The notes: generated by a model not told the origin, from the letters alone. A stretch of DNA of 64,000 nucleotides from Burkholderiaceae bacterium (GCA_030695205.1 JAUYTN010000048.1:27326-91325); one strand, 5' to 3'; positions 26,862 through 35,722 are shown, numbered from the stretch's first letter. Numbers and translations are program-made.

Positions 26862-27143
26862 ATGCCGACCACCCTAGCCAAAGACACGCGGCTGCACATC
26901 CGCTGCGACCAAGACATGCGCCGCCTGCTCGACAAGGCCGCAGCCTACGCACACATGAGCGTGTCTGAATTTGTGCTGCGGCATGCCGTGGTTCAGGCCC
27001 AGTCGGTGGTGCAGGCGCACGAAGCCATCACCCTCACGCAAGACGACTTTGCTGCATTTCTGGACGCACTCGATGCACCCGCCCCCGCCAACCCCGCCTT
27101 GCAACGCGCTTTGCAGCGCCATGCCGAACAAGTGCAGCCGTGA
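26862..27143 (+). CDS. DUF1778 (TacA-like) antitoxin
   Basis: 93 aa. N-terminal ribbon-helix-helix DNA-binding part (KDTRLHIRCDQDMRRLLDKA ... MSVSEFVLRHAV) and a C-terminal toxin-neutralising tail (LTQDDFAAFLDALDAP), the standard DUF1778 arrangement. Its TGA overlaps the GTG of the acetyltransferase toxin (GTGA), so the pair is co-translated. Expected to repress its own promoter together with the toxin at the palindrome 26791-26811. Confidence 0.93.
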   Translation: MPTTLAKDTRLHIRCDQDMRRLLDKAAAYAHMSVSEFVLRHAVVQAQSVVQAHEAITLTQDDFAAFLDALDAPAPANPALQRALQRHAEQVQP

Positions 27144-27640
27144 ATGGCGTGATGTATTCCATCAGCCCGCTGGGTCCCGAGGTTGACAGGGCTGCCTTTG
27201 CCTGCGGTGAACCGGCGCTGGACGACTACCTGCAACGCCACGCATCGCAAGATGTCAAGCGTGGGGTGGCCCGTGTGTTTGTGGCCTGCCCCGTGGGTCA
27301 GCCACGGCAGATTGCCGGCTTTTACACCTTGAGTGCCGCCAGCGTGGCCGCCGATACCCTGTCCGAGGCGTGGCGCAAAAAGTTGCCGCGCTATCCCGTG
27401 CCCGTGGCCTTGCTGGGCCGTCTGGCCGTCAGCCTGCAGGCCCAAGGCACAGGGCTGGGGGGCATTCTGTTGGCCGATGCCTGCCAGCGTGTGGCTGCTG
27501 CCAGCCAGACACTGGCGGTGGCTGCCATCGTGGTTGATGTCAAAAAAGAGCGGGCCGCTGCGTTTTACCGGTACTTCGGGTTCACCGAACTGCCTGGCCA
27601 GCCAGGGCGGTGGATGCTGCCCAAGTCGCAGTTTGCTTGA
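27140..27640 (+). CDS. GNAT acetyltransferase toxin (TacT-like)
   Basis: 166 aa. TacT-type toxins acetylate the amino group of charged tRNAs and block translation. Typical features are CGEPALDDYLQRHA at about residue 22, the FYTLSAASV strand, the acetyl-CoA binding turn in QGTGLGGILLADA (about residue 106) and the C-terminal AAFYRYFGF with the catalytic Tyr. Starts with GTG overlapping the antitoxin stop. Looks intact. Confidence 0.92.
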   Translation: MNGVMYSISPLGPEVDRAAFACGEPALDDYLQRHASQDVKRGVARVFVACPVGQPRQIAGFYTLSAASVAADTLSEAWRKKLPRYPVPVALLGRLAVSLQAQGTGLGGILLADACQRVAAASQTLAVAAIVVDVKKERAAAFYRYFGFTELPGQPGRWMLPKSQFA

Positions 27641-27659
27641 CGCCTCATTGCTGAACCCC

Positions 27660-28808
27660 ATGCAACTGCTGCTCGCCCCCATGGAGGGGCTTCTTGACTT
27701 TGCGCTGCGCGACACGCTCACCCGGGTGGAAGCCGGGCAGGGTGCTGGCGCTGCTGGTGGCGGCGCAGCCCATGTGCACCCCAGCGGCATCGACCGCTGC
27801 GTGAGCGAGTTCATTCGCATCACCGACACGCTGTTGCCTGCCCGTGCCTTCATCCGCACCATGCCCGAACTGCGTACGGGTGGCCGCACGCTGACCGGCG
27901 TGCCCGTGCGCGGGCAGCTGTTGGGCTCCGACCCCACGCTGCTGGCCGAAAATGCCTCGCGCCTGGCAGAACTGGGCTCGCACGGGGTGGATCTGAACTT
28001 TGGTTGCCCTGCCAAGGTGGTCAACCGGCACGGCGGCGGCTCTGCGCTGCTGGACGATCCGGAGTTGATCCACCGCATCGTGTCAGCCGTGCGCCGCGCG
28101 GTGCCCGCAGCCGTGCCCGTATCGGCCAAGATGCGGCTGGGCTTCAATGACGACCACCGCGCCGAAGACTGTGCCCTGGCCATTGAGGCCGGAGGGGCCA
28201 GCGAAATTGTGGTGCACGCCCGCACCAAAGCCCACGGCTACCGCCCGCCCGCCTACTGGGAGCGCATTGCCGACTTGCGCGCCGAGGTCAAACTGCCGTT
28301 GGTGGCCAACGGCGAGATCTGGACGGTGGACGATGCCCGCCGTGCCCAGGCCGCCAGCGGTTGCTCCAGCCTGATGCTGGGCCGGGGCATGGTGGCCGAC
28401 CCGGGTCTGGCTCTGGCCATTCGGGCGGCGTTGCCTGAACCGGCAGCGCCCATTCCAGTGGAGCCAATATGTGAGAGAAATTCGCCTTCAGCGCTTGTTG
28501 GGTATGGATTGTCAGCTACACAACCTGCTGCCATCGAGGGTCGCGCGGGATCGGCCACGGCCTTCACCGGGCAGCTGGGTACACACCTGCCGCCCCATCT
28601 GCCTTGGGCCCACATACACCCCCTGCTGGGCAGCTTTTGGGCACTGGTCGGGCAGCGGGTGGAGCGCCGCCACCGCGCCGGTCGCCTCAAGCAGTGGCTC
28701 AATTTGTTGCGCCGCCGCTACCCGGAGGCCCAGGTAGCCTTCGATGAGCTGCGCACCACCAACGATGCCGATGACCTGGGCGCGTGGCTGCTGCGTGGCA
28801 GGGGCTGA
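27660..28808 (+). CDS. dusC: tRNA-dihydrouridine synthase DusC
   Basis: 382 aa FMN-dependent enzyme that reduces uridine 16 in tRNA. MQLLLAPMEGLLD opening, catalytic Cys in NFGCPAKVVN (about residue 120), RAKTKA-like VHARTKAHGY, and the helical tRNA-binding C-terminus. Longer than usual DusC (about 315 aa): a Gly/Ala-rich insert lies at about residues 25-40 and an extra 35-residue stretch of lower GC (28467-28575) sits before the C-terminal domain. It starts 19 bases after the toxin gene but is probably unrelated to it. Confidence 0.9.
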   Translation: MQLLLAPMEGLLDFALRDTLTRVEAGQGAGAAGGGAAHVHPSGIDRCVSEFIRITDTLLPARAFIRTMPELRTGGRTLTGVPVRGQLLGSDPTLLAENASRLAELGSHGVDLNFGCPAKVVNRHGGGSALLDDPELIHRIVSAVRRAVPAAVPVSAKMRLGFNDDHRAEDCALAIEAGGASEIVVHARTKAHGYRPPAYWERIADLRAEVKLPLVANGEIWTVDDARRAQAASGCSSLMLGRGMVADPGLALAIRAALPEPAAPIPVEPICERNSPSALVGYGLSATQPAAIEGRAGSATAFTGQLGTHLPPHLPWAHIHPLLGSFWALVGQRVERRHRAGRLKQWLNLLRRRYPEAQVAFDELRTTNDADDLGAWLLRGRG

Positions 28809-28866
28809 CGCGGCGTGACATGCATTGCGGCATGGAAGAATGGCCTGACAGGATTCAGTATTTAAA

Positions 28867-28888
28867 TTGATAATCAACGGGTTATCAA
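28867..28888. promoter_or_regulatory. Inverted repeat upstream of the Fic gene
   Basis: TTGATAA and TTATCAA (7-bp perfect arms, 8-base spacer) lie in an AT-rich leader 16 bases before the Fic ATG. The Fic protein has an N-terminal winged helix, so self-binding is possible; inferred only. Confidence 0.5.
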
Positions 28889-28904
28889 AAAACTAACTTG
28901 TCAG

Positions 28905-30116
28905 ATGCCCCACACTTCGCCTGACGCATTGCCACACCCACTGCCTGAGTCCCAGCCACCAACTCTGGTTGAACCCTTGTCTGAGCGCATTCTTTCGCTC
29001 GTGCAGGCGGCGGGTGCCGTGGGCATGGCCCCCGAGGGTTTGCTGGTGCAGTTGCCCGATACCAGCCGCTCCACCCTCAACCGCCGCTTGGCTGGGTTGG
29101 TGTCCCAGGGCAGCTTGCGCGTGCTGGGGGCGGGGCGGGCCACACGCTATCTGGCGGCTTCGCCGTTGAGCCGTGCGCAGGTGGATGCGTATTTCAGCCT
29201 GCACTGGCAAAGCCGCCCGGTGGCCCGTTTTGACGAATCGCTGCTGGGGACAGAGCCCGGTCTGTCGCTGGTGCAGGCACAGCGGCTGACCCGCATTCAG
29301 GCGCTGGTGCCCAAGCTGGATGCCCAGTTTTTGGCCAGTTTTGTGGTCGATCTGTCGTGGGGCTCATCGGTGCTGGAGGGCAGCACCTATTCCATGCTGG
29401 ATACCGAGGCGCTGCTGCTGTACGGCCAGCGCCACCCCGACAAGCCCACTGCGGATGCAGTGCTGGCGCTCAATCACCGCCAGGCCGCGCAGGCTTTATG
29501 GGCGGACTCCGCCCTCACGCTGGACAACGTGTGCCGATGGCATGCCTTGCTGACTTCCGATCACGGGCTGCAAGATGTGGCCGACTCCGATCATTTCCTG
29601 CCTGAGCACCAGCGTGGCAAACCGCGCGAGTATGAAGATGTGAACCTGGGTGGCAGCGCCTACCTGCCGCCGTTCAGACCGGGCACGGGGTTCATCGCCA
29701 AGTCGCTGGGGCGCATCATCGAACAGGCCAATGCCCTGCATCCGGTGCAGGCAGCGGTCTACCTGATGTCGCGCCTGCCGTACCTCCAGGCGTTTGCCAA
29801 TGGCAACAAACGCACCTCCCGGCTGGCGGCCAACGCCTTGTTGGTGTCCCAGGGGTATGCGCCCATTTCATTTGCCGACATGGACAAGGCCAGCTACATC
29901 CGTGGCATTGCCGCGTTTTATGAGCTGGGGCTGGTGGACGTGCTGGCCCAGGTGTTTGTGCAGGGTTACATCCATTCCATTGTGCGCAGCAGCGTGGTGC
30001 CTGTGGCGATGCGGGGGACCGGATTCAAAGTGGGGCCACTGGTGCAGGCGCTGGCCCACCATGTGCAGACGGGCCAGCGCCCTGCGGATGCGTTGGCCAG
30101 CCTTTTTCTGCGTTGA
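28905..30116 (+). CDS. Fic-fold protein with winged helix; catalytic His replaced
   Basis: 403 aa. An N-terminal helix-turn-helix/winged-helix (about 20-95, with LLVQLPDTSRSTLNRRLAGL) is followed by a Fic domain. An inhibitory-type motif SSVLEG (S-x3-E-G) is at about residue 151. The Fic core reads YLQAFANGNKRTSRLAAN (about residues 289-306), where the His of HPFx-D-GN is Gln; the Asn-Gly-Asn anion hole and Arg remain. AMPylation activity is therefore doubtful. It may act mainly as a DNA-binding regulator. Preceded by an AT-rich inverted repeat. Confidence 0.85.
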   Translation: MPHTSPDALPHPLPESQPPTLVEPLSERILSLVQAAGAVGMAPEGLLVQLPDTSRSTLNRRLAGLVSQGSLRVLGAGRATRYLAASPLSRAQVDAYFSLHWQSRPVARFDESLLGTEPGLSLVQAQRLTRIQALVPKLDAQFLASFVVDLSWGSSVLEGSTYSMLDTEALLLYGQRHPDKPTADAVLALNHRQAAQALWADSALTLDNVCRWHALLTSDHGLQDVADSDHFLPEHQRGKPREYEDVNLGGSAYLPPFRPGTGFIAKSLGRIIEQANALHPVQAAVYLMSRLPYLQAFANGNKRTSRLAANALLVSQGYAPISFADMDKASYIRGIAAFYELGLVDVLAQVFVQGYIHSIVRSSVVPVAMRGTGFKVGPLVQALAHHVQTGQRPADALASLFLR

Positions 30117-30161
30117 GTACCGGCCTCACCTCGCTTTTCTCATCTGGCCCCCACTGCGCAT

Positions 30162-31091
30162 TTACCCCCACACCGCAGAGCGCATGGAGATGGTGGCCAT
30201 CTGGAAGCCTTCGTTCACAAAGCGCACGGGCTCACCGTCGTGCACCGCACCGGCTGCGTACAGCAGGGGCAGGTAGTGGTCGTGCGTGGGGTGGGCTGCG
30301 CGGGTCAGCGCGCCCAGGTTCAAAAAGTTTGCCAGTGCCGTGGTGTCGCCCTGGCGGATGTGCCGGGCGGTGATGGCGTCAAACTCCAGCGCCCAATCCG
30401 TGCCCTGGTCGTCTGGCGCGGTGCGCACCATGGCGCGCAGGTTGTGCACGATGTTCCCGCTGCCCACGATCAGCACGCCCTGCTCACGCAGGCCGCGCAG
30501 TTGCTGGCCCAGGGCCAGGTGCTCGGCCGGTGGGCGGCTGTAGTCCATGCTCAGTTGCACCACAGGGACGGTCGCGGCCGGGAACATGGGCTGCAGGACA
30601 GCCCACGCGCCGTGGTCCAGGCCCCACTGGTGCTCATCTACTTCCACCGACGGCTGGCTGAGCACCTGGCTCAGCCCCTCGGCCACTGCGGGCCAGCCAG
30701 GGGCGGGGTAGTTGACATCAAACAGCGCCTGCGGGAAACCGCCAAAGTCGTGGATGGTGGCGGGCCGCTCCATGCCGGTGACCTGCCAGCCACGTGTGAG
30801 CCAGTGGGCCGACACGCAGAGAATGAGTTGCGGCATGGGGTAACGCGCACCAGGCCCGCTGCCAAACTGCTGGCCCAAGGCCTGCCAGCTGCGCCGCCAG
30901 TGGTTGTCCTCAATGGCGTTCATCGGGCTGCCGTGCCCCAGAAACAGCACCGGCATGCGGGGGCTGGGGCGCAAGGGGGGCAGGGCATTCAGGCTGAGCG
31001 GGGTGGCGGGGCCGGTGGCATGCAATGTGGGGTTCATGGCCAGGGATGCGCCAAGGGCGGCGGCGAGTTGGAGGGTGGTGCGTCTGTGCAT
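30162..31091 (-). CDS. ygiD: 4,5-DOPA dioxygenase extradiol family protein (YgiD-like)
   Basis: 309 aa, LigB/class III extradiol dioxygenase fold. Metal-site histidines are visible in VLFLGHGSPMNA, CVSAHWLTRG, WGLDHGAWAV and SGNIVHNLR. The sequence follows E. coli YgiD closely from RMPVLFLGHG on. Unlike YgiD it has an N-terminal extension, HRRTTLQLAAALGASLA, that looks like an export signal with twin Arg. ATG 31091 is preferred over 31145. Substrate is a catechol-type compound in known members; here unknown. Confidence 0.88.
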   Translation of the reverse strand: MHRRTTLQLAAALGASLAMNPTLHATGPATPLSLNALPPLRPSPRMPVLFLGHGSPMNAIEDNHWRRSWQALGQQFGSGPGARYPMPQLILCVSAHWLTRGWQVTGMERPATIHDFGGFPQALFDVNYPAPGWPAVAEGLSQVLSQPSVEVDEHQWGLDHGAWAVLQPMFPAATVPVVQLSMDYSRPPAEHLALGQQLRGLREQGVLIVGSGNIVHNLRAMVRTAPDDQGTDWALEFDAITARHIRQGDTTALANFLNLGALTRAAHPTHDHYLPLLYAAGAVHDGEPVRFVNEGFQMATISMRSAVWG

Positions 31092-31266
31092 GCCCACAGC
31101 GTAAAGCCGCGACTTCGCCCGGTCGGTGAGTACGCGCGGTGTCACCGTTCAGCTGAATTGAATGTCCGAGTCGGACGGGTGAGTGGAAGGCCCGAATGGG
31201 CCGGCGCTGGCCGTGTGTGGCTGGCGCGCCTTGGTCTGTGCACCCCGCCCGGTGGGCGGGCGAGGC

Positions 31267-31295
31267 ACCTGCCGGGGTCAGGCAGGTTTGTTTTT
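31267..31295 (+). terminator. Possible terminator-like hairpin
   Basis: ACCTGCC and GGCAGGT pair (7 bp, 7-base loop), followed by TTGTTTTT on the plus strand. A second GC-rich hairpin (CCCGCCC, GGT, GGGCGGG) precedes it at 31244-31260. It overlaps the 3' end of the small minus-strand gene, and no plus-strand gene is known upstream. Confidence 0.4.
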
Positions 31296-31427
31296 CAGCT
31301 TGCCTTTGGGTAACACCGAGGTCATGGGGGCCATTGGCCGGTCCGATGCCACAGGCGCCTTGGGTGCTGATGTGTCTTTTTTGGGCTTTTTCGCCAGTTT
31401 TTCGGTGCGTTGGTCGCCTTTGGCCAT
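31278..31427 (-). CDS. Small conserved basic protein
   Basis: 49 aa, rich in Lys and Ala/Pro (MAKGDQRTEKLAKKPKKD...). Small MAKG-starting, KKPKKD-containing proteins like this recur in Burkholderiales, and a strong ribosome site (GGAGGCAGC) precedes ATG 31427, so I call it a real gene. Probably disordered and possibly nucleic-acid associated; function unknown. The in-frame ATG at 31517 lacks support. Confidence 0.7.
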   Translation of the reverse strand: MAKGDQRTEKLAKKPKKDTSAPKAPVASDRPMAPMTSVLPKGKLKNKPA

Positions 31428-31633
31428 GCTGCCTCCAATGAAAGGTGTGGGGTTGAAACGGTTGCGGGATGGGGGTGGAACAGGCACCGCCGCGCCGGAT
31501 GTTAGCGCCAAGCCCATTCCGTCCGGAAAATGGGCCCCTGCGGTGCTTGTCAGGCGGGGCCTTGGCCCCGAGAATGGCCCTTCCTATTGCTCGGTACCCG
31601 TGTGCCAGCAGCGGGACCGTTCTGGGGACACCG

Positions 31634-33256
31634 ATGCACTTTCCGCATTCGCCAATTCACCCGCCGCAGGCCCGTGTCGCCGGGCACCGCGGTGCGGTGG
31701 GCGGCTACTCGCTGCGCCGCACCCTGGTGGCCCTGGTGGTGATGTGTGTGCTGCCCGCGGTGGTGGTGTGCCTGGTGCTGACCTATGCCCTGTTTCAGAT
31801 GACACGGGCCGAGGTCGAGCAGCGGGCTGCGCTGTTGGCCCAACGCGTCACGGCCGACATCGAGCGGGAGTTGGCCTCGGTGGAGTCGGCCTTGAGGGCT
31901 GCGGTGGTGCTGCAGGGGGTTGCTGTGGGCGATTGGCCAGGCTGGGAGCAGCGTGCCCTGCAGGTGTTCCCTCCCGGGCTGGTGGAGGGCATCTCTCTCA
32001 CAGATGGCCAGGGCATGGCCGGGCCCGTGCTGGCCTCGGGCGGGTCAATGCCCGCCGATTGGACCCATGCGGCACATAGGGCGACGGCGGTGGAGGTTTC
32101 CGGGCTGGCGCAGCTGAGCGACGGCTTTTTGTCACCCACCACGGGGGCCTGGACGCTGGCCATGAGCGTGCCGGTCCAGGTCGGTGGAGAGGTCCGCTAC
32201 CGCTTGGGTGCAACCCTGAACCCGCAGCGCCTGGTGGATGCGGTGTCCCGCCACGCGCTGCCTCCCGAGTGGCTGGTGGCGGTGCTCGACGGTAGAGGCA
32301 CCATCATCGGGCGCAGCCGCGACCTGTCCCTCTACCTGGGTCAGCCTGCGGTGCCGGAATTGCGCGCTGCCGTCCAAGTGGCACCCAGTGGCTTCCTGCA
32401 GACCCTGACCAAAGACGGCGTGCCGGTGTTCACTGCCTTTACCACCTTGCGCATGGGCGGCTGGACGGTGGTGGTGGGCGCACCCACGGCCCATGTGTAC
32501 CAGGGGCTGTCCCGCTACCTGTGGGGGGTTGGCGCTGCGGTAGGGTTGGCATTTGTGGCGGGCTTGTGGCAGGCACGCCGGGTGGTGCTGCGGGTGCTGT
32601 CGTCGGTGCAGGGCCTCAACGACGCAGCCCTGGCCCTAGGCCGGGGTGAGCCGGTGCGCCTGCCCAGGGTGCAGCTGCTGGAGGCGCAGGCCGTGGGGCA
32701 GGCCATGGTCCAGGCATCGCATGTGGTGCAGCGCATCCGTTTTTTGGCGCAGCACGATGCACTGACCGAACTGCCCAACCGCCTGCTGTTTGCCGAGGTG
32801 GCCCAGCGCACGCTGGCCCTGGCCAGCCGCCACCAGCAGCAAGTGGCGGTGTTGGCACTGGACCTGGACGGCTTCAAGGCCGTCAACGACACCCACGGCC
32901 ATGTGGCGGGTGACCAGGTGCTGCGGGCCGCGGCCCAGCGCATCCAGCAGGCCATTCGGGCATCGGATGTGGCGGCGCGTGTCGGTGGCGACGAATTTCT
33001 GGTCTTGCTGGCTGATGTCCACGAAGACACCGCAATGGAGACCGCACAGCGCCTGGTGGACCTGCTCTCTGCGCCCTACGAGGGCGTGTCGATGCCCGTG
33101 TCGGCCAGCGTGGGCGTGGCCCTGTACCCCCAGTTGGGTGCCGACTGGCAGTCGCTGGCGGCGCAGGCAGACCAGGCCTTGTACGCGGCCAAACACGGTG
33201 GCAAGTCCCGCGCCGTCATGGCCAACCCACCGGAACCAGCTGCGCCAGGCGGGTGA
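31634..33256 (+). CDS. Membrane diguanylate cyclase (GGDEF)
   Basis: 540 aa. Transmembrane helix 1 at about residues 34-56, a periplasmic dCache/CHASE-like sensor (about 57-285), transmembrane helix 2 (about 295-315), a linker with coiled-coil character, then a GGDEF domain (about 370-535). The active site GGDEF is intact and the inhibitory I-site RASD lies five residues upstream, so c-di-GMP synthesis with product inhibition is expected. No EAL domain. ATG 31634 follows TGGGGA; the open frame upstream is ignored. Confidence 0.9.
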   Translation: MHFPHSPIHPPQARVAGHRGAVGGYSLRRTLVALVVMCVLPAVVVCLVLTYALFQMTRAEVEQRAALLAQRVTADIERELASVESALRAAVVLQGVAVGDWPGWEQRALQVFPPGLVEGISLTDGQGMAGPVLASGGSMPADWTHAAHRATAVEVSGLAQLSDGFLSPTTGAWTLAMSVPVQVGGEVRYRLGATLNPQRLVDAVSRHALPPEWLVAVLDGRGTIIGRSRDLSLYLGQPAVPELRAAVQVAPSGFLQTLTKDGVPVFTAFTTLRMGGWTVVVGAPTAHVYQGLSRYLWGVGAAVGLAFVAGLWQARRVVLRVLSSVQGLNDAALALGRGEPVRLPRVQLLEAQAVGQAMVQASHVVQRIRFLAQHDALTELPNRLLFAEVAQRTLALASRHQQQVAVLALDLDGFKAVNDTHGHVAGDQVLRAAAQRIQQAIRASDVAARVGGDEFLVLLADVHEDTAMETAQRLVDLLSAPYEGVSMPVSASVGVALYPQLGADWQSLAAQADQALYAAKHGGKSRAVMANPPEPAAPGG

Positions 33257-33298
33257 TGCAGCCACCTCGGGCCCACGCCCACCCGCCCAGGCTTACGC

Positions 33299-33715
33299 TC
33301 AGCCCCGGGCGCGCCAGCCCTGGGCCAGCGCACCCAGCGCTATGCCCCCCAGCGCCCACAGCAGGTCCCAGTTGGCTGTGCCCAGGCCTGCAATGGCCGG
33401 GCCGGGGCACACGCCACTCAGGCCCCAGCCCACGCCGAACAGGGCGGCCCCGAGAGCGGTGTCGCGGTTCCAGGTGCTGGGGTGGCGGTGAAAGTGGTCG
33501 TCCAGCAGCGGGCGGCGCATCAGCCTCGGGGCCAGTTGGTAGGCCAGCAGGGCCACCAGTACGGCACCACCCATGACCAGCAGCAGCCCCATGTCCTGGA
33601 ACTGCAAGAACCCCAGCACCACCTGCGGCTGGATCATGGTGGACAGCGACAGGCCAAACCCGAACAAGGCGCCCGCCAGCAAAGTGACCAGCCCCTGGCC
33701 CATGGCGCGGCTCAT
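33299..33715 (-). CDS. YeeE/YedE family sulphur transport protein, second half
   Basis: 138-aa membrane protein with about four helices. The motif LSGVCPGPAIAGLG (about residue 100) is the conserved Cys motif of the second YeeE half. It overlaps the upstream half-gene by four bases, so the two products probably assemble into one transporter. Family members move thiosulphate or related sulphur compounds; here that is inferred. The long upstream frame is rejected because it overlaps the partner gene. Confidence 0.9.
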   Translation of the reverse strand: MSRAMGQGLVTLLAGALFGFGLSLSTMIQPQVVLGFLQFQDMGLLLVMGGAVLVALLAYQLAPRLMRRPLLDDHFHRHPSTWNRDTALGAALFGVGWGLSGVCPGPAIAGLGTANWDLLWALGGIALGALAQGWRARG

Positions 33716-34206
33716 GCCTGTGCTCCCGAGAACCACAGCGGCAGGCGTGCGAACAGGTTGGCGCTCAGGAATGCAGTGGCCATGAAGGTGAGCACCGCCA
33801 GCAGCGAGGGCAGCTGCAACCAGCCCAGCCCGCAAATGCCATGGCCGGAGGTGCAGCCGTTACCCAGCCTTGCCCCGTAGCCCACCAGAAAGCCGCCCAC
33901 CAGCAACTGCCACGCTGGCAAGCCGGTGGACTGGGGCGCCGCATCGGCCCAGCCCAGCCACCACACCGCAGCCCCCAGCACCAGCCCGGCGGCATACACC
34001 AGCCGCCAACCCCGGGAGCCGACAAAGCGGCTTTGCTGAAAAAAAGGCCGTTGCACCACGAACGACCAGGTGGAAGAGAACACTGTGCTCATGCCACCCA
34101 CGCGGCCCGTCCACACAAACAGCAGGGCCACGCCCGTGCCAATCAGCAGGCCGCCCAGCAGGTAGTGCAGCCAGCCATGGGGGAAGAAGGGGAGGATTGC
34201 ATTCAT
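33712..34206 (-). CDS. YeeE/YedE family sulphur transport protein, first half
   Basis: 164 aa with about four to five membrane segments. The signature GNGCTSGHGICGL (about residues 114-126) carries the conserved cysteine of the thiosulphate/sulphur path. First gene of a two-gene operon with 33299-33715 (ATGA overlap). The two-half arrangement is the usual one in beta-proteobacteria, whereas some species fuse them. Confidence 0.92.
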   Translation of the reverse strand: MNAILPFFPHGWLHYLLGGLLIGTGVALLFVWTGRVGGMSTVFSSTWSFVVQRPFFQQSRFVGSRGWRLVYAAGLVLGAAVWWLGWADAAPQSTGLPAWQLLVGGFLVGYGARLGNGCTSGHGICGLGWLQLPSLLAVLTFMATAFLSANLFARLPLWFSGAQA

Positions 34207-34251
34207 GGGCCGGCATTATCGCGGGGGGTCAACCCCGGCCTGGCACCGGCA

Positions 34252-35232
34252 TCAGTTTGTCACCAAGGTGTGGATGTCGTCGCCCTCCATGGCCTCGCAG
34301 CCCGGCCCCAAGGGCTCCCAGCCGCGCCGCAGCACCACTTGCTGCCCGGTGGTGCACAGCTCGATTCGGTCGGTGCCAGGGTGGCTGGCCCTGACCCAGC
34401 GGGCTACGTCTTCGGGCAGGCTGACCCGAAACCGGGCCGCCGCTGCGTCGGCGGGTGGGTGATCGTCGGTGTGCAGCCAGGGTGACAGCCTGGCCAGCCA
34501 CACCAGCGGTTGCCACTTGAGGTTCACCTCGGTGGGGCGGTAGCCCTGGCGCCACAACTGCTCTTGCGCCTGCTGCCTGGCATGGGTGACCGGGTCTGCA
34601 CCGTCCGGCACCTGACTGCGCGCGCGGAGTGGGCTGGCCCAGGCGGTGGCCAGCAACTCGGCCAGCCATTGGTTGCAGTTCTGGTAGCGCAGCCCGTAGG
34701 CATGGGCGCTGGCGCTGTAGGTGCTGCCCAGCAGCGACAGGGCCACCTGGTCGTCCGTGGCGGCCTGCAGCAAGGGTGCCTCGGCCTGTGGCGGCAACAG
34801 CAAGGCAAATACCCGGATGTCGGCGGCGTCGTTCACACCCATCACAAACCCGGCCAGCCCCTGGTCAAACAAGCGGGGCTTGTCAGCATTGCAGTCAAAG
34901 TACAGCTGACGGACCGCCCACGGCGTGTCTGTGCCGTCCCGCAGGGCGACGCCTGCGTGGGAATAGCGCTGGCCCAGCCGCTGCAGCGACAAGCCCGACC
35001 GCGCCACGATGGCTGCCCGGTGGCCCGAGCGGTACAAGGCGGCACGCAGCACATCGGCCACCTGTATCAACCGGTCTTGCGCGGCGGCATCGGGCTCGTT
35101 GGACCCCTGGCAAAACCCCATGCCTGCGGCATGGCTAGCCACCGCGCCCAGCATCAGCGCGCTACCCAGTGCCCAGCGCGCAGCCACTGCCCGCCAGGCT
35201 GTACCGGGCGCGCGGGCGCGGGCTTCAGCCAC
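34252..35232 (-). CDS. Exported DUF2145-like protein
   Basis: 326 aa with a signal peptide (about residues 15-35, ending ASHAAG). Motifs QRYSHAGVAL (about residue 88) and YQNCNQWLAELL (about residue 183) put a His and a Cys in an arrangement recalling papain-like/NlpC folds; I place it in DUF2145 from memory. It starts within the end of the upstream gene (8-base overlap), so the two are co-translated. Enzymatic activity is not established. Confidence 0.65.
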   Translation of the reverse strand: MAEARARAPGTAWRAVAARWALGSALMLGAVASHAAGMGFCQGSNEPDAAAQDRLIQVADVLRAALYRSGHRAAIVARSGLSLQRLGQRYSHAGVALRDGTDTPWAVRQLYFDCNADKPRLFDQGLAGFVMGVNDAADIRVFALLLPPQAEAPLLQAATDDQVALSLLGSTYSASAHAYGLRYQNCNQWLAELLATAWASPLRARSQVPDGADPVTHARQQAQEQLWRQGYRPTEVNLKWQPLVWLARLSPWLHTDDHPPADAAAARFRVSLPEDVARWVRASHPGTDRIELCTTGQQVVLRRGWEPLGPGCEAMEGDDIHTLVTN

Positions 35233-35722
35233 CCACAGCGCGAATGGCCAGGTCGCGGTGGCCGTCTCCGTCCATCACCAGAAAGAACGGGCGGGTTTGC
35301 CCATCGGGCAAGGGGGTGGCCAGCGCCAGGCCGTAGGGTCGGTGCTGCGCCACCACGGTATGGCCCAGTGCCAGTTGCGCCAGCTGGGCCGCCTCGCGGG
35401 GCAGGCGCAGGGTAAAGCCGGTGTGCGCCACCTGTGCCTGGGTGGGCGGCATGTTCTGGGCCTGTAGCCTCAGCTGAACCAGGTGGGGCTGCAGGGGCAC
35501 GGCGGCCATGTCCACCACCGTGTAGGGGCCTTGTGCCACCCGTTGGCTGGACGACGAGGCACTGTCGCTGGACGTTTCGAGCGAGGCTGATGAACTGCCC
35601 ACTGAGCCCGATGCGGCACTGGAGGCAGAGGACGTGCTGTCGGCCCACGCGGTGGAGAGCGACAGGCTCAGAGCCAGCACACTGGCGATGCCCAAGGCAC
35701 CTGAAGTGAAGGGGAGTGACAT
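35225..35722 (-). CDS. Secreted protein with Ser-rich linker, partner of DUF2145 gene
   Basis: 165 aa. A signal peptide (to about residue 27, TAWAD) is followed by a low-complexity Ser/Ala tract (residues 28-60) and a C-terminal beta-rich region ending in FFLVMDGDGHRDLAIRAVGG. The Ser tract suggests a flexible tether. Overlaps the DUF2145-like gene by 8 bases. Function unknown; probably acts with its neighbour in the periplasm. Confidence 0.7.
   Translation of the reverse strand: MSLPFTSGALGIASVLALSLSLSTAWADSTSSASSAASGSVGSSSASLETSSDSASSSSQRVAQGPYTVVDMAAVPLQPHLVQLRLQAQNMPPTQAQVAHTGFTLRLPREAAQLAQLALGHTVVAQHRPYGLALATPLPDGQTRPFFLVMDGDGHRDLAIRAVGG

Noticed and set aside
31428..31517. 30-residue N-terminal extension of the small basic protein
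   Set aside because: The ATG at 31427 has a strong ribosome site and begins the conserved MAKG motif; the extension is unlike the family.
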